A stretch of DNA of 64,000 nucleotides, from the NCBI RefSeq assembly GCF_019578655.1, contig NC_063261.1, forward strand, positions 26,887,126 through 26,951,125, in the 5' to 3' direction. This DNA is from Ricinus communis (Eukaryota > Streptophyta > Magnoliopsida > Malpighiales > Euphorbiaceae). Both the position numbers and the translations under genes were made by a program. Each line of letters starts with the position of its first letter. Position 1 is the first letter of the stretch. Below are positions 10,841 through 22,542 of the stretch, one piece after another. Below the pieces are notes generated by a model. The model ran no database searches, was not told the origin of the DNA, and worked only from the letters and a program-made list of their open reading frames with translations.

Positions 10841-13164
10841 CATGCGCATTATGTGATTAAATTATTTTTATAAAAAATAAATAAATTATTTTAATAAATT
10901 GTATATAATAGAGTCAAATACATTTAATTATTTCATATGTATCTTTTTTATCTTACAGTAAGAGTTCATGGGTTGTTCATCACCATTTATTTTCTAAAAT
11001 AAATAAAATATTTTATTTTTGTTTACTTATGATTAATTTACTGTTAAGAATATTATATTATAAGTTTAAAAATCCTAACAAAGAATTATTGAAACTAAAA
11101 CATCAAACTTTTATAATTCTTTATTTACTAGCATACGGATTTTATTTTTCAACTTTTATTGAAATCATTAACTTTAGTAGTGGGACTAAATGATTCTAAG
11201 CAAATAAATAAAAATATAACTATTCAATTAAAATAATATATTTTCCATACAAAGTATAGAATTCTAATAAAAAAAATAAATAGATAAAAAAAAATACATG
11301 AATTTTAATGCTAAGAGTGAGTTATTCAAATTAAGTAAAGAAAAAATTGAATATTTCATAATTTTGTAAAATATAACTTTTAGATTCATTCGAGGTCAAG
11401 TTGTCTATTAAATTTGTAAAATATATAATAATACTCTTATTATAAAAAGATAAATAAATAAAATACTTAAATATGTTTAATATATATTATTAATATACTA
11501 TTTTATCCAAATTTTTATATTATAATTTATCATGTTTTGTGCAACAAAAAAATGGATAGAGCAATTTTTCATTCTAAATGTCATGGAACCTACATCCTAT
11601 GTGGGTTTTCAAGTCATTATTTAAGGGCCTAGGATAAGTTATAATCTATCAATTTGTTCTATTTTTTTTATCCAAATAATGGTAATTTGATATAATGTAT
11701 GAATTCTACAAAATCCCTTATTAAGTTGTCAAATGAAACATAGCCTAATTGTCTTCGAGATTTATATTTTTAGAATATTTTTAGTGTAGAAAGTCTCAAA
11801 TTCAAGATCTTCCGCTGCATGAATTTTCTGAGAAATGAAGTCATAGACACGTAGATTCAGAGCCAGACCAACTTCATTGCAAGGAAAATCTTTAGTATAT
11901 TATAGATATAAAAATATAAGAGTTAAATATTATTTATTTTTTGAAATTTAGTTTGATATTTGACTCAATTCTTATATTTTTTTGTTATATTAAAGCCCTT
12001 TTAAATTTTAATAAAATTAACTACTAGTGATGTTATATTAGTCGAAAGACTAAATTGGTAATTTAAAATTATAATTTGATCTTTAAACTTATAATTAAGT
12101 ATCAAACACATTCAAAATTAATTTTATTATCAAATTAGAGTAAAATCTTAGTGTCTAACTAAAATAATAAATTTAATATTCTTTTACTTATTTATATATT
12201 TTATTTTTCAACATAATTTAATTCTAAAGTAATTTAAAAATTCTTATTTTTTATTTAATATTATTAAATTACTATGCAGTTTAAATTTAAATTTTTAAAT
12301 AAAATAAATAGTTAAAAATTATTATTTTTATTAGACACTAGCCTGGAAACTTTGAAATTGTCTTTAATATTTACATTTTTTATGAAATATGCCAAAAACC
12401 TTCAAAATTTTATGAATATAAGAATATGAAAAAAAAAAAATCAAACACTAGGAAGATTACCAAAGCTAAAATCAGTGATCTACATAAGTTCAAGATGTTA
12501 GATTTCTTAGCAAAATAACCAAACATCAAGAGGAGGTTATTAACATTCTATAGGAAAAATTGTCCCATTTGGTAATTTTCAATTATCATGTAGTTATAGT
12601 TTTTCTTTTCAATTAATCTATTAGTTTGTAGGAGAAAAAAGTATCTTTTCTTTTTATTTAAAGTATAAAAAAAATCATTATATTTAATAAAGAAAACTTA
12701 CCTTAAAAATCATTATATTTAGTAAAGAAAGTTTCGAACTTAAAAGCCTCCAACCACGAGGCTGAAATCTAATGGTTGATTAATGTAATTATGTACTTAT
12801 GTACTTACCGACATTATCGAATCATTTAATAAATAATACCAAATATTATAATTGTTGTGTAAAATCTATATACTTAGCGAACAGAGTTCACCCAAAAATT
12901 TCTCCAATTATTTACCATAAAAAGTAAGACATTATTTTGATAGTCAGCATGCTCAACTTATAGGCTACATAAAAAACAGTCAAAAGATAAACAATGAGAT
13001 TAGATGTTATTCGTATGTTCTAACAGCTATACAGTGACGAAGTTAGCAGATCACGTTCATGCCCACTTGGGAAGATTGGATTCATTCCGAATTCTTTAAT
13101 TCGGAATGGCCATGCAGTACCAGATACGAGATAGATCTTCCAAGGAAAAAGGCTTTTTTCGAGT
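10806..13164. other. AT-rich intergenic DNA, no gene
   Basis: A (TA)n tract at about 10806-10838, then roughly 2.3 kb of AT-rich sequence with homopolymer runs and no open frame worth reporting. I recognise no transposon domain or RNA gene here. Confidence 0.6.
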
Positions 13165-13256
13165 AAGGTGGTCTTCGTAATAGAAGCAACACTTGGCAAT
13201 AAGCCTGCACTTGTTTGGAGAGATCATCATAAATGATTAAGGTGTGCCGTTCTCGT
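13165..13256 (-). pseudogene. Plastid atpA-like fragment (probable nuclear plastid DNA insertion)
   Basis: On the minus strand the sequence reads, with few changes, as the part of the plastid ATP synthase alpha subunit around the [15 protein letters not shown]...LLLRRPP block. Both the protein and the codon choices look like plastid atpA as I know it. The resemblance stops sharply after the RRPP codons and before the RERH codons, so only about 90 bp is clearly plastid-like. The neighbouring 'gaattctttaattcggaatgg' stretch (13090-13110) could be more organelle DNA that I cannot identify. Not a functional gene. Confidence 0.55.
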
Positions 13257-15577
13257 GCAGCTGCAGCAGGATTTGAAAAAGGAATTGATCGTGATTTTGA
13301 ACCCGTTTCTCTCTAGATACTGCACCGCAACTGTACCTTGTAGAAAAAAGAAAAAAGCAACAGAAGTTGATTGCACACTCATAATCAAAAGTTGCATAGG
13401 ATGACACTTCAATTTTTTCTAACATATGTACACCTGCATGGTTGTTTGACAAAAATATACATATATGTACATGTTTAGTTAGGTGAAAGGAAATAGGAAA
13501 TAGTGCACACTGGAGAAGAAAAAAAGAATATCAATAAATTCTCTCTCGTCTTCAGCCTCACTTGGCCTCTAATCAAACTGAACAAGCATCCAAATAATTG
13601 TGGCACCTTCACTTGAGCAGGATCCTTGTTGAAGGAACCTGTTGCATTCAGAAGCTATTGAAACACTAGTGATTTCACCACTCATGGTTCTTGAAATAAG
13701 ACCACAGAAATGGAAGGGCAGGAATCCTGCCGTACACTCTTATTCAGTTTGTCAAAAATGTCCAAATTCACTGCAAATCAAATATAGTACATCAACATAT
13801 AGACCTAAAATAATTGTAGAGATTGGTGTGAGAGGGACCGGGAGATTTGGAACTCATCGTCTCTGGGTCTCAATTAAAGTAAGTAAGAAAACCAAGTTCC
13901 TCATAGAAATCAGATCTTTACAAAATTGATACATCAAAATAAGATCATCAAAAAGCAGTATAAGATGACTTGAATCTGTTATTTAAAGATTCTACCAGAT
14001 GACCTAGTCCAACATAGGTGATTAAATAAGCTGCAGGGATTGTGAATCTGGGGGGAGAAGAATGAGATCAGAATTTAAAATTCATCATCAAACAAGAACA
14101 AATAAGGTTTGAGGCCCAAATCCCTTAAAGAAGGAAAGCCCAGTGTCAAAATCCTAAACATTACCTGGGAGGTTAGGGGTAGCTTTTCTACCCTGAATCA
14201 TAGGCTAGAACTGCTGATTGTGGCAACAGTGATGATACTAATATGGGGATAGAAGCATAGACATGACATTCACCTCTATGACTATATGCATAAACAACAA
14301 TTGGACCTTTATACTTTTAGCAGTCTTCAGATGCTATCAATTAAACCTAGTGTGTTTTACAAATTTAAAAGGTTGAAGCTTCCTTGTCCTGTCTATAATT
14401 CTGGTTTTTTGTTTCTCAGTTTGAAGAATTCTAGAGTTAGGCCACCTTCATTTTGGATCCTAGATTTCTTGATTACACCCACAATCCTATGTAAGATCTG
14501 AAGTTTACACCCTCAAATTTTTAATCATAAAATTGGAGAACACACACGAGCATTTACATTAGGGGTTACTTGTCCTAGTCATTTCAGTAAAACCAACACA
14601 AAAGTTCTCTCCTATTGGCATCTTGTCGTCAGCAGCCTAATTTTTTCCCCCAATTATCTCAAACATCAATATTCAATCCAGTGAAGCTTTGAATCCACCT
14701 ATGTGTTGTACACCAAGTCCCAACAATGACTCCCTAAAGGCTCATACCCAGCATGAAACTACAGGTATACCACGTCTCTTCTCACTCCTAAGCCCACTTT
14801 GTTGACTTTTGTATTCGCAATCTTCAAGTTAAAGCGTATTAGTCATTCTTACAAGTGGACTTTCTCAGACATTGTTCGACATTTTAGATAATCTCTCCTA
14901 TCTTGCTCTACTCTACCTGCCCACTAGCTTCTTAAAAAATCACTATGTATTATATAAGATTTCACAATTGCCCCTCATCTTTCTTTTATTTAGAAAGTAT
15001 ATTAAGTAAAAAGCATCATCAATTTAGAAAACATCCATCCATTGTACTACTTCAGCACAGGAAAAAGCTAGTCTAGTCAAATTTGTTAAACAAAACGAGG
15101 GAAGGTGGTTGAACTGTGTAAAAACAACAGCAATAAGCAACCAACACTCAACGTAGCAGTTAATCTGTATTATTTCTGTTTCCTCTAGCTATGACTTTTA
15201 AAAATTATAAAGATTCATGCACATGCCCTATTTGCTCTTGTCATGCTACTTGAAAGTTCAATACTATAACACAACAAATTGAAATATTTTATGCAGCATA
15301 AACATATATCACGCATTTGAATTCAAGATATGCATACATTTAGCCATATGCATCTTTTAGACAATCAGTGAACTCCAGAAACTGCAAATATATATAAAAG
15401 AAATGATGGAAAGCCACATTCTTCACCAGAAATAAAACAATTTGTACAGAGCATCATAGACATAAAGAAAAAAGTCTTACCTGGATCCTTGTAGGTAAGT
15501 TCTCATAATCAATGTTAACGATGATAATGATGAACTTTCCTCCACTTTCACACTGTCAAGAACAGCCCAAGAAAAGT
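13257..15577. other. Intergenic region downstream of the PPR gene
   Basis: Composition is more balanced than the surrounding repeats, but no coding is supported; short frames at 13642-13929 and 14286-14501 show no recognisable domain. On the minus strand a good 5' splice site (CAG/GTAAGAC) lies near 15475-15483, so the PPR transcript may have a spliced 3' untranslated region reaching into this area. The acceptor is not identified. Confidence 0.4.
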
Positions 15578-17932
15578 TCACCGCGATAAACAGGATCTTG
15601 ATATGCTTTTTCGCCTCTTAATAAGTCCCTCCATTAAACTAATATAGGTAGATTTATGTAAAGTGATGCCCTTCTGTGTTGATTCTTGAACCATATGCAT
15701 TGCATCCTTGTATTTCCCTTGTGTACACAGCTCATTAATCTGTTCAGAAAATGTAACAGAATTTGGATCAGATTCTTGAGAAGTTTCACTACTACTCTCT
15801 ATTTTCCTTTTATTTAATGATATGGTCTGATCCTGCAATTTTCCCTGTTCGACTATTCTTGACATGAACTCCTCAGCCTCCTTCATTCTACCTGCATCAG
15901 CAAGTGCACTAAGAATTGCATTATATGTATAACAATCAGGCCCTAACTTCTTTTCTTCCATTTCTGCAAGAAGATCAAAGGCTTCTTCAAATCTGTCTTC
16001 TTTGCAAAGGCCTGATATTATCGTGTTGTAGGTAACAGCATCAATAGCTTTTCCCTTTGAAATCCATGTGTTGAAGAGCTTAAGAGCCTTATCAAGCATA
16101 CCTTCTGTACAAAGCCCCCGAAGAAGAATATTACAAGTAAACAGATCTGGTTTAAATGACTTCTTAACCATTTTGTTATGAAACTGAAAAGCTTTCTCAA
16201 CTTGCCCCTCTCGGCAATATCCAAGAATAATTGTATTATATGTGGTTTCGTCAGGGACCAAGCCACTCTCTAGAAGCTCATTCAACTTGTCAATGGATTG
16301 ATCAGTTTTTCCAGAATGGCATAACCCTCCAATCATAGTGTTATATGTAATGATGCTTGGAATGATCTCTTTCTCCTTCATCTCATCCCAAAGCTTCATC
16401 GCTTCAACTGACTTTCCATCTTTAAAATATCCCATGATCAAAGTGCCATAGCTAACTTCATCCACAAAATATCCTCGTTTACTAGCACTAGAGAGCAACT
16501 TGTATGCATCATCAAGTTTCCTCTCTCCGCAAAGAGTATGAAGAATCGTATTAAGAGTCACACTGTTCATCTTCAAGCCTTTCCTACTCATTTCATCCAT
16601 CATCCTGAATGCCTCACTCAGCCTCCCAGCTTTACAATATCCATTGATCAAAGTATTAAATGTAACACAATCAGGTGAAAAACCACTTTCTTCCATCTTC
16701 CTAAGTTCATTTCCAGCATTATCCATCTTCCCTTCCTTTACATACCACTTAACCACTACATTATAAGTAACTGCATTAGGCTTCACTCCCTTCCCTTCCA
16801 TCTTGTCAATCAATTCAAAACCCTTTAAACTACTACTACAGTCAAAACACCCATTGATCAATGTATTATACGTAACAACATCAGGCAATAACTTCAAATT
16901 CTCCATCTCATCTTTCAACCTAAAAGCCTCATCAATCTTCCCATCTTTACACAGCCCACCAATCAACATATTATAAGTCCAAACATCTGGCAAGACATTA
17001 TTCTGTGCCATTAAATCAATCACCTGTGCAGCCTCCTTTAACCAACCTAACTTACAATACCCCGAAACCAAAATATTAAAAGTATTCCTATTCGGCAACA
17101 ACCCATTGTTTTTCATATCTAACAACAAATCCCTAGCCTCATTTAGCTTGCCTTTCTTACATAGAACATCCAAAATCGTATTATAACTAACATTATCAGG
17201 GAAACAACTAAAATCCTTCATTTTCCCAATTAACCCAATGGCCTCAGATAACTTATTCTCAATACAACAACCATAAATCAAAATATTAAAAGTATTAGTA
17301 TTAACCTTAACACCTAACTTAATAACATCACTAAAAATGGCTTTAGACAAATAAACAGAAGGTTTAGAAGGGTATCTAACTAAAGCGTTGATAAGAGTAT
17401 TACAAGTAAGCAAATTAGGCTTAAGATGTAACCTTTTCATTCTATTGAAAATTTGAGCAGCATGATGGGGTCTATTACATGCCACGTACGCACCAATTGA
17501 GGTATCAAGAATCACCCTTAAAGATTGAACCTTTTTGAACGGAGAGTGGAGGAGGTGGTGGTGGAGAAGATGTGTCCTGTCGGCGGAGATAAAGGCAGTG
17601 AGGAGTGACTTGGCATCGGAGAATTTATGGTGAGAGAGAAGAGGAGAGAGAAGGGAAATGAGAGGGAGAGGTGAGAGAGAGGTGACTGAGAGATGGGTCT
17701 GTGACCATTTAAAGAATGATAAGAGGGTGTTAGGTTTGTTGGAGAGTGAGTTTGATGAGAGAACTGAGATGAGAAGATTGGGTTTCGCAGAGAGATGGGC
17801 TGTGTAGGGTTTTAGCTTTTCAAGTGTGTTCCCATCCTCTGAAGTTAGGATTCTCGTTAGGGTTTTAAGAAGTTGCGATTCTTCTGCAACATTTTTCTGT
17901 TGATTCGGAGTCTCAGTGGTTTTTGATTCCAT
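15578..17932 (-). CDS. P-class pentatricopeptide repeat (PPR) protein, 784 aa, single exon
   Basis: Intact intronless frame from an ATG at 17932 to a stop at 15578. About 15 tandem 35-residue PPR motifs occupy residues ~170-700, with the usual helix starts (TYNTLI, TFNILI, TYNMLI, SYGTLI and similar) and G-x-x-x-EA segments. A further weaker repeat near 715-775 follows a Gln/Ser-rich spacer. No E, E+ or DYW extension is present, so it is P-class. P-class proteins bind organellar RNA and affect its stability, processing or translation. The N-terminus (MESKTTETPNQQKN...) is not an obvious transit peptide. Size and layout resemble the Arabidopsis At2g16880 type, but orthology needs a search. Divergent from the next gene across about 280 bp. 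Intronlessness and length are normal for the family. Confidence 0.93.
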   Translation of the reverse strand: MESKTTETPNQQKNVAEESQLLKTLTRILTSEDGNTLEKLKPYTAHLSAKPNLLISVLSSNSLSNKPNTLLSFFKWSQTHLSVTSLSPLPLISLLSPLLSHHKFSDAKSLLTAFISADRTHLLHHHLLHSPFKKVQSLRVILDTSIGAYVACNRPHHAAQIFNRMKRLHLKPNLLTCNTLINALVRYPSKPSVYLSKAIFSDVIKLGVKVNTNTFNILIYGCCIENKLSEAIGLIGKMKDFSCFPDNVSYNTILDVLCKKGKLNEARDLLLDMKNNGLLPNRNTFNILVSGYCKLGWLKEAAQVIDLMAQNNVLPDVWTYNMLIGGLCKDGKIDEAFRLKDEMENLKLLPDVVTYNTLINGCFDCSSSLKGFELIDKMEGKGVKPNAVTYNVVVKWYVKEGKMDNAGNELRKMEESGFSPDCVTFNTLINGYCKAGRLSEAFRMMDEMSRKGLKMNSVTLNTILHTLCGERKLDDAYKLLSSASKRGYFVDEVSYGTLIMGYFKDGKSVEAMKLWDEMKEKEIIPSIITYNTMIGGLCHSGKTDQSIDKLNELLESGLVPDETTYNTIILGYCREGQVEKAFQFHNKMVKKSFKPDLFTCNILLRGLCTEGMLDKALKLFNTWISKGKAIDAVTYNTIISGLCKEDRFEEAFDLLAEMEEKKLGPDCYTYNAILSALADAGRMKEAEEFMSRIVEQGKLQDQTISLNKRKIESSSETSQESDPNSVTFSEQINELCTQGKYKDAMHMVQESTQKGITLHKSTYISLMEGLIKRRKSISRSCLSR

Positions 17933-18212
17933 GGTTTTGAAATTAGAGTGCTAAACACAGAAAGGAAATGGTAAAAAGATTTTGAAGATGACTCACAACG
18001 TCGTCGTTTTCTACATCCAGAGCATGCCGTATAGTAATTGTTCCTTTATACGACATCTCGCTTTTACTGTCGTTTGAAGAAGAAAACCGGTTTAAAAAAA
18101 ATGACCCGCTATCCAAAAGATGGCGACCTTTTAGAACCAAAGATTGTAAATTAAAAGTGAGTGATTCTTATAAATTTTGTAATCTGATAACCGTAGGAAA
18201 GTAGAAGAGAAG
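17933..18212. promoter_or_regulatory. Shared divergent promoter region (PPR gene / ureidoglycolate-lyase-domain gene)
   Basis: Only 280 bp separate the two start codons, which point away from each other. The interval must hold both 5' untranslated regions and core promoters. It includes AT-rich stretches near 18145-18185 and a 'cgtcgtcgttt' GC-rich island near 18000-18010. No canonical TATA box is convincing for either side, so this looks like a compact TATA-less bidirectional promoter. Confidence 0.6.
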
Positions 18213-19852
18213 ATGGCGGAGACGGTAGTGAACCTGAAACCAATCGAAGCCACACCCGAAAGCTTCAAAGAATACGGCCAGGTGATAGAACCATCACCAG
18301 ATGGTGATGAATTCGGTCCTCAAGATGCCCAGTTGGATCTTACCCAAGGAATTCCCAGGTATTTGCAATTTTTGAAAAGAAGAATACTTGATTCTTAAGG
18401 ATAATTGCTTTCTTATTATTAGGAAATCTAATGTTATTGAACCTCAATCTGTAGAATATTAATTGATTTCTTGCTTTCTTTGTGTTGGGAATTTCAGAGA
18501 TATTTTACTTAATATGAATCAAGAGAGCCTAAACATTTAAATGACAAGAAAAACAACACAGTAATTCTTTTAGGAGGATCACAAATGATCGATCTGTAGC
18601 TATAAACCCCATTTTAATTTATAAACTGGTGCACTGTAGAAGGCCTGAATTTAGATTATTACCAAATTGTCTAGAGTGATATGACCATTTGGTAAGCCTT
18701 ACACTGAGAAATTCTCAATCTACGTACTTGATGTACCTGAGTTTTGACTTGAAATTTTGAGAAATAGTATTCATCTCAACACTTTAATTCATGAATCTTG
18801 ATTCTTGATCGGTGATAATGATTATTAAATTTGATAACCCAGTTACGTAACTATATTTGAAATGTATGACAGGTTCTACATTATGCACCTGCAGGACAGG
18901 CCGCTTTACTTCTCGAATATTACTCATCATGCGAGTGTGACTCAGTGCCTTGGATCGATCACAGGTGGAGTTTGGTATCTGGGTTTGGCTAAGCCATCAG
19001 TTCTGGATTCAAAGGAAAAGAAAGAAGAAGATTGTGATAATGATATTCTGCAGTCACCTTGTGGCCATTTCTATGTGTCTCCTGCTGTAGATGAGGTTCG
19101 AATTTTTAGAATTTCTGGGCCCAAGTTTGTTAAGCTTGAGAAGGGAACTTGGCATGCAGGGCCTTTGTTTAAAGGGGATTCAATGGATTTCTACAATTTG
19201 GAATTGAACAATACCAATGTGAGCTTAATTTTTCATTTTCATTTTTCTCTGTCTCAGGTTGTTGATTTTCTTCTCTTGCATTCAGTTTTAGTGTAGCCTC
19301 ATTATTTCATCATTTTGACTAGATACAACCATCACTAGATAATAGCTGTAGTTTTGTTGAATTGGATCACCTGTTGAAAGCCTTTCTCCTCCTAAGTTTA
19401 ATGAGGTTAGCTACTTATAGGAAAGGAGGGTCTCCCATATTCGAACTAGTATTAGGTTTGTGTCATGGTGCGCCCACATTGATGCAAAAAATGTATAAGA
19501 GGTAGGATTGTCTCCGAATTCCATTTCGGCAGGATCATTACAGGGTAATGACCTTTACTTGGGAAGTAGGAGAATTTGGCAGCACCTTCGGTTTGAATCT
19601 GATGATTCAAAACTCAAGATTGCAGGACAGGTAAACTCCTAGCTGTCATCAGTCTAAAACACGACAACATTTTCTAAAGTTGTTCTAGTCTGTGGAAGTA
19701 AACATCATGTGTTAAGAACTTACCGGCATGGCTGCTTCTTCTTCTTCTACTTCTTGGGTTAAGGATATTGCTACTTCTCTATGCAGGTAGTGGACCACAC
19801 AAAACATGACTTCAAGGAGCAAAATGGGGTTGTGTTTTTAGTGGAGGAGTAA
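18213..19852 (+). CDS. Ureidoglycolate-lyase-domain protein, 3 exons, 185 aa
   Basis: Exon 1 is 18213-18358, exon 2 18873-19218 and exon 3 19787-19852. All introns are GT-AG, and the joined frame gives 185 residues starting MAETVVNLKPIEATPESFKE and ending in VEE. Recognisable family blocks are the N-terminal PIEATPESFKEYGQVI, then FYIMHLQDRPL, ITHHASVTQCLGS, VWYLGLAKPS, GTWHAGPLF and the C-terminal VVDHTKHDF. This is the cupin-like ureidoglycolate lyase domain (Ureidogly_lyase). In microbes the family cleaves ureidoglycolate to glyoxylate and urea. In plants the main ureidoglycolate-degrading enzyme belongs to a different (M20) family, so the catalytic role here is uncertain. No organelle or secretion signal is evident. 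One Ser replaces a Pro kept in the partial copy at 7.1 kb. Confidence 0.9.
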
Positions 19853-21567
19853 TGGTGTAAATTTAAGAAGTGATTTAACTTGTATCTCAATCGAAGAAAT
19901 ATAAATGTATCTATTTCTGTGCTGTGTTTTTCTTGACTGTCAGCCAATCTTGTGTAGAGAAGTAGCAGTTTTGCTGCATCCATTTCTTTTTAAAAAGTAC
20001 ATAATTGCTTTGCTCATCTGAAACAATTTTCAAAAGTGATTTCCAACCTTAATTTTTATTTTATTTTATTTTAAAAATCATTTTTGATAAAACCAAGTAA
20101 AAACATAAGATTAAAAAAAATAATGTTTAAAAATTTCTAAAAAGATAAATATATTAAATTAAGAAAAAAATTCAACACACACTAGCAATTCTAAACAAAT
20201 ACTAAACCTTTTATTTATTTAGTGTGAGATTTATGCCTTTAGCGAAAAAAGACAGCATGCACAAATTAGTGATATAGCAAGAGTAAAAATGGTCATTTTA
20301 CTTGCTTTATTACGTGATGAACATCTTTAACAGAATTTAAGGAGAAAACTTTAGCAAGCCATTCTACATTTTGTTAAAATTAGTATTGCTACTACCGTAC
20401 AAATGCAGGTATGGTGGCTGCGAATGGTTGGATACGGGTGGGTGTGGGTTCACTGTGAACAGAATGGGTTTTTCAGTAATCTATTTATCTATATATAATT
20501 TATTTAAAATTTATATAACCTATATAAATCCTTACTCATTCATTTATTCAACTTATTTTTAATTATTTTTAATAATAAATTTATTTTAAATTTATTAGAC
20601 TTTTTTTTTTATTTGTACTCAAATTTGGTGAGTTATTTTAATATCATTATTATTATTATAAAATAAATTTGATTGACACAATTTTTTTTTTCTCTCAATT
20701 TTGTCTCTACAATTTTACTAGCATCACTTTCTCTCTAGTGATGTTCTTTTTGTAGCTTCAAAGCAATACCAGTACTGATGCAACATAATAGACAATTAGA
20801 TGGAAATATGAACTTTTTTAGCTTCGAAGTTTGTGGCATTTTGATTCTAAGGAATTGATATTATATTAAAGCAAATAGAAAACAAAATAGATGTGAATGA
20901 AGTGCACATTCAGTATAAAGTGAAGGACGGATGTCCACCATTGAAACTATAAAATGATTCAGATCTGCAATTTTATTTGGATCTAAAAAAAAAAAAGTAA
21001 ATTACACAACTTATCCACTTTACATTATATTTGTGACTAAGAGAATTGAAAATACAGTATCTGCATCATGTCCAAGATCAATAAATATAAAAATTATAAC
21101 TTTTTAAGAAAATGCAGCACCATCAATATCAACGTTAGAGCAAAGTTCAACAAATGAAGTTGGCAAAGAAAAGATTCCATATTCATTGAATATGCAAATG
21201 CTATAAGCAAAGGCATTGTATAAGCAAAAAAAAAAAAAAGAAGAGCAAGAATCAGAAAGTGACAGTATTGACTCAAGAATAAATAATAACATTAACAAAT
21301 TAGAGATTGAGCAAGGACAAATATATAGAGACAAAAAAGTTCTTAAAATAATCATGAGCTTATATACACTATGGAATCAATTTCAATACAAAGTGATTAA
21401 GTCATGTAATTATGAGTATCTACTGCAATACATAGAAGACAATTGCAACTGGTATTTAAGAGCATCATGATATTCAAAGTTAAAGATGTTTAAAATTAGA
21501 AAATTAAACAACATTCACAATTGCTCTTTAGAGATCAGATTCGATAACAATCGACAATCAATATTAG
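19853..21567. other. 3' region of the ureidoglycolate-lyase-domain gene, then AT-rich intergenic DNA
   Basis: 19853-19991 is shared with the partial copy and probably contains the 3' untranslated region. Beyond about 19992 the sequence is AT-rich with poly-A/T runs (for example 20986-20997 and 21226-21240). Short frames at 20371-20562 and 21216-21470 are low-complexity or unsupported. No gene or transposon domain is recognised. Confidence 0.5.
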
Positions 21568-21963
21568 TGTAATGACCCGGAACCAGATCACATGAGATAT
21601 TATCCGCTTTGGCCACACTGGCCTCACGGTTTTGTCCCTTTGGCGGGTTCGAGAACTTCCCATGAGGTTCTCCATCCTAGAATTTCTCTAACCAAGTACG
21701 TTTAACTTTGGAGTTCCTACAACTCCACAGCCAAACAATCAAAAAGCACCTCATGTGATTAATTTCAACTCTTCATAATATATGTTGTCAACCATTCCGC
21801 CCTATTTTGATGTGCAATTCGATTCATTCATGTACCTTTGTACCTTAGAGTGCTGTCATTCTAGAAGCCTGTCAAAAGCCGCTTCTTGTCCAGGTATCCT
21901 ATCTTTGCCCTGACGTCCACTTTCCACCATCGTCGGACCGCTTCTCTAGGTCAGGCTGTCACA
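21568..21963 (-). mobile_element. Cassandra-type solo LTR (396 bp) with 5-bp target duplication
   Basis: The segment opens TGTAATGACC and ends GGCTGTCACA and is flanked by the perfect 5-bp duplication ATTAG (21563-21567 and 21964-21968). On the minus strand the middle part resembles plant 5S rRNA: GTTAAACGTACTTGG, then GGATGG, then a GAAGTTCTCG passage in the same order and spacing as the 3' half of 5S rRNA. LTRs carrying a 5S-like RNA are the hallmark of Cassandra TRIMs. It is closely similar to the two LTRs at 23475-24337. Only one LTR remains, so the interior was lost by LTR-LTR recombination. Confidence 0.88.
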
Positions 21964-22207
21964 ATTAGATATTATAGGATAATGGATCAAATCAAAGTAC
22001 CTTGATATCAAAACTATATACACTCCAAATGATAACAAAGGACATGAATCAAGACTATGATATTTCTATAAACTATGAAAAATCATGGAGATCAAAGGAA
22101 AAAGCTTTAGAGAAAATCAAAGGTATAATACAAAAACCTCGTACGATTTAATATAATGTTTCTTGCACACATATATTGTTATGTCCTATCTTTTAGATAA
22201 ATCATAA

Positions 22208-22354
22208 ATATACCATGTAACTGTATCACACATTATTTTTAAATTTAGATTTATGTTTTGATTATTAGGTCTAGGTCCGAGAATATCTCGAACCTAATAA
22301 TCAAAACATAAATCTAAATTTAAAAATAATGTGTGATACAGTTACATGGTATAT
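22208..22354. repeat. Perfect 63-bp inverted repeat (hairpin) with 21-bp loop
   Basis: Arms are 22208-22270 and 22292-22354 and pair without a mismatch. The loop is 22271-22291. Similarity continues weakly for some ten bases outside the arms ('aaatcata'/'tatgata' with one mismatch). The arms have no terminal features typical of a named MITE family that I recognise. Confidence 0.95.
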
Positions 22355-22542
22355 CTATGATATACTAGTGGTATCTTATTTAATAAATTTAACTGATATT
22401 TACAGGTTACTAAATTAACTTATACACATACCATAACTATTTTTTAAATATTTCGTTACTAAAAAATAAAAGAGAAATTTAAATTAATAAGTAATATTAA
22501 ATATAGTTACGTAGTATTATTTATGATATACTAAGAGTATCT

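Noticed and set aside
13642..13929. 95-aa plus-strand frame
   Set aside because: No recognisable domain, antisense to a possible 3' untranslated region of the PPR gene; not enough to call a gene.
19771..19983. 70-aa minus-strand frame, also at 7972-8184
   Set aside because: Antisense to exon 3 and the 3' region of the ureidoglycolate-lyase-domain gene; duplicated only because the gene segment is.
21600..21760. 5S rRNA gene candidates (also in 23.5-24.3 kb)
   Set aside because: Similarity is partial, the 5' half is poor, and the segments sit within LTRs with target duplications; they are Cassandra LTRs, not 5S genes.
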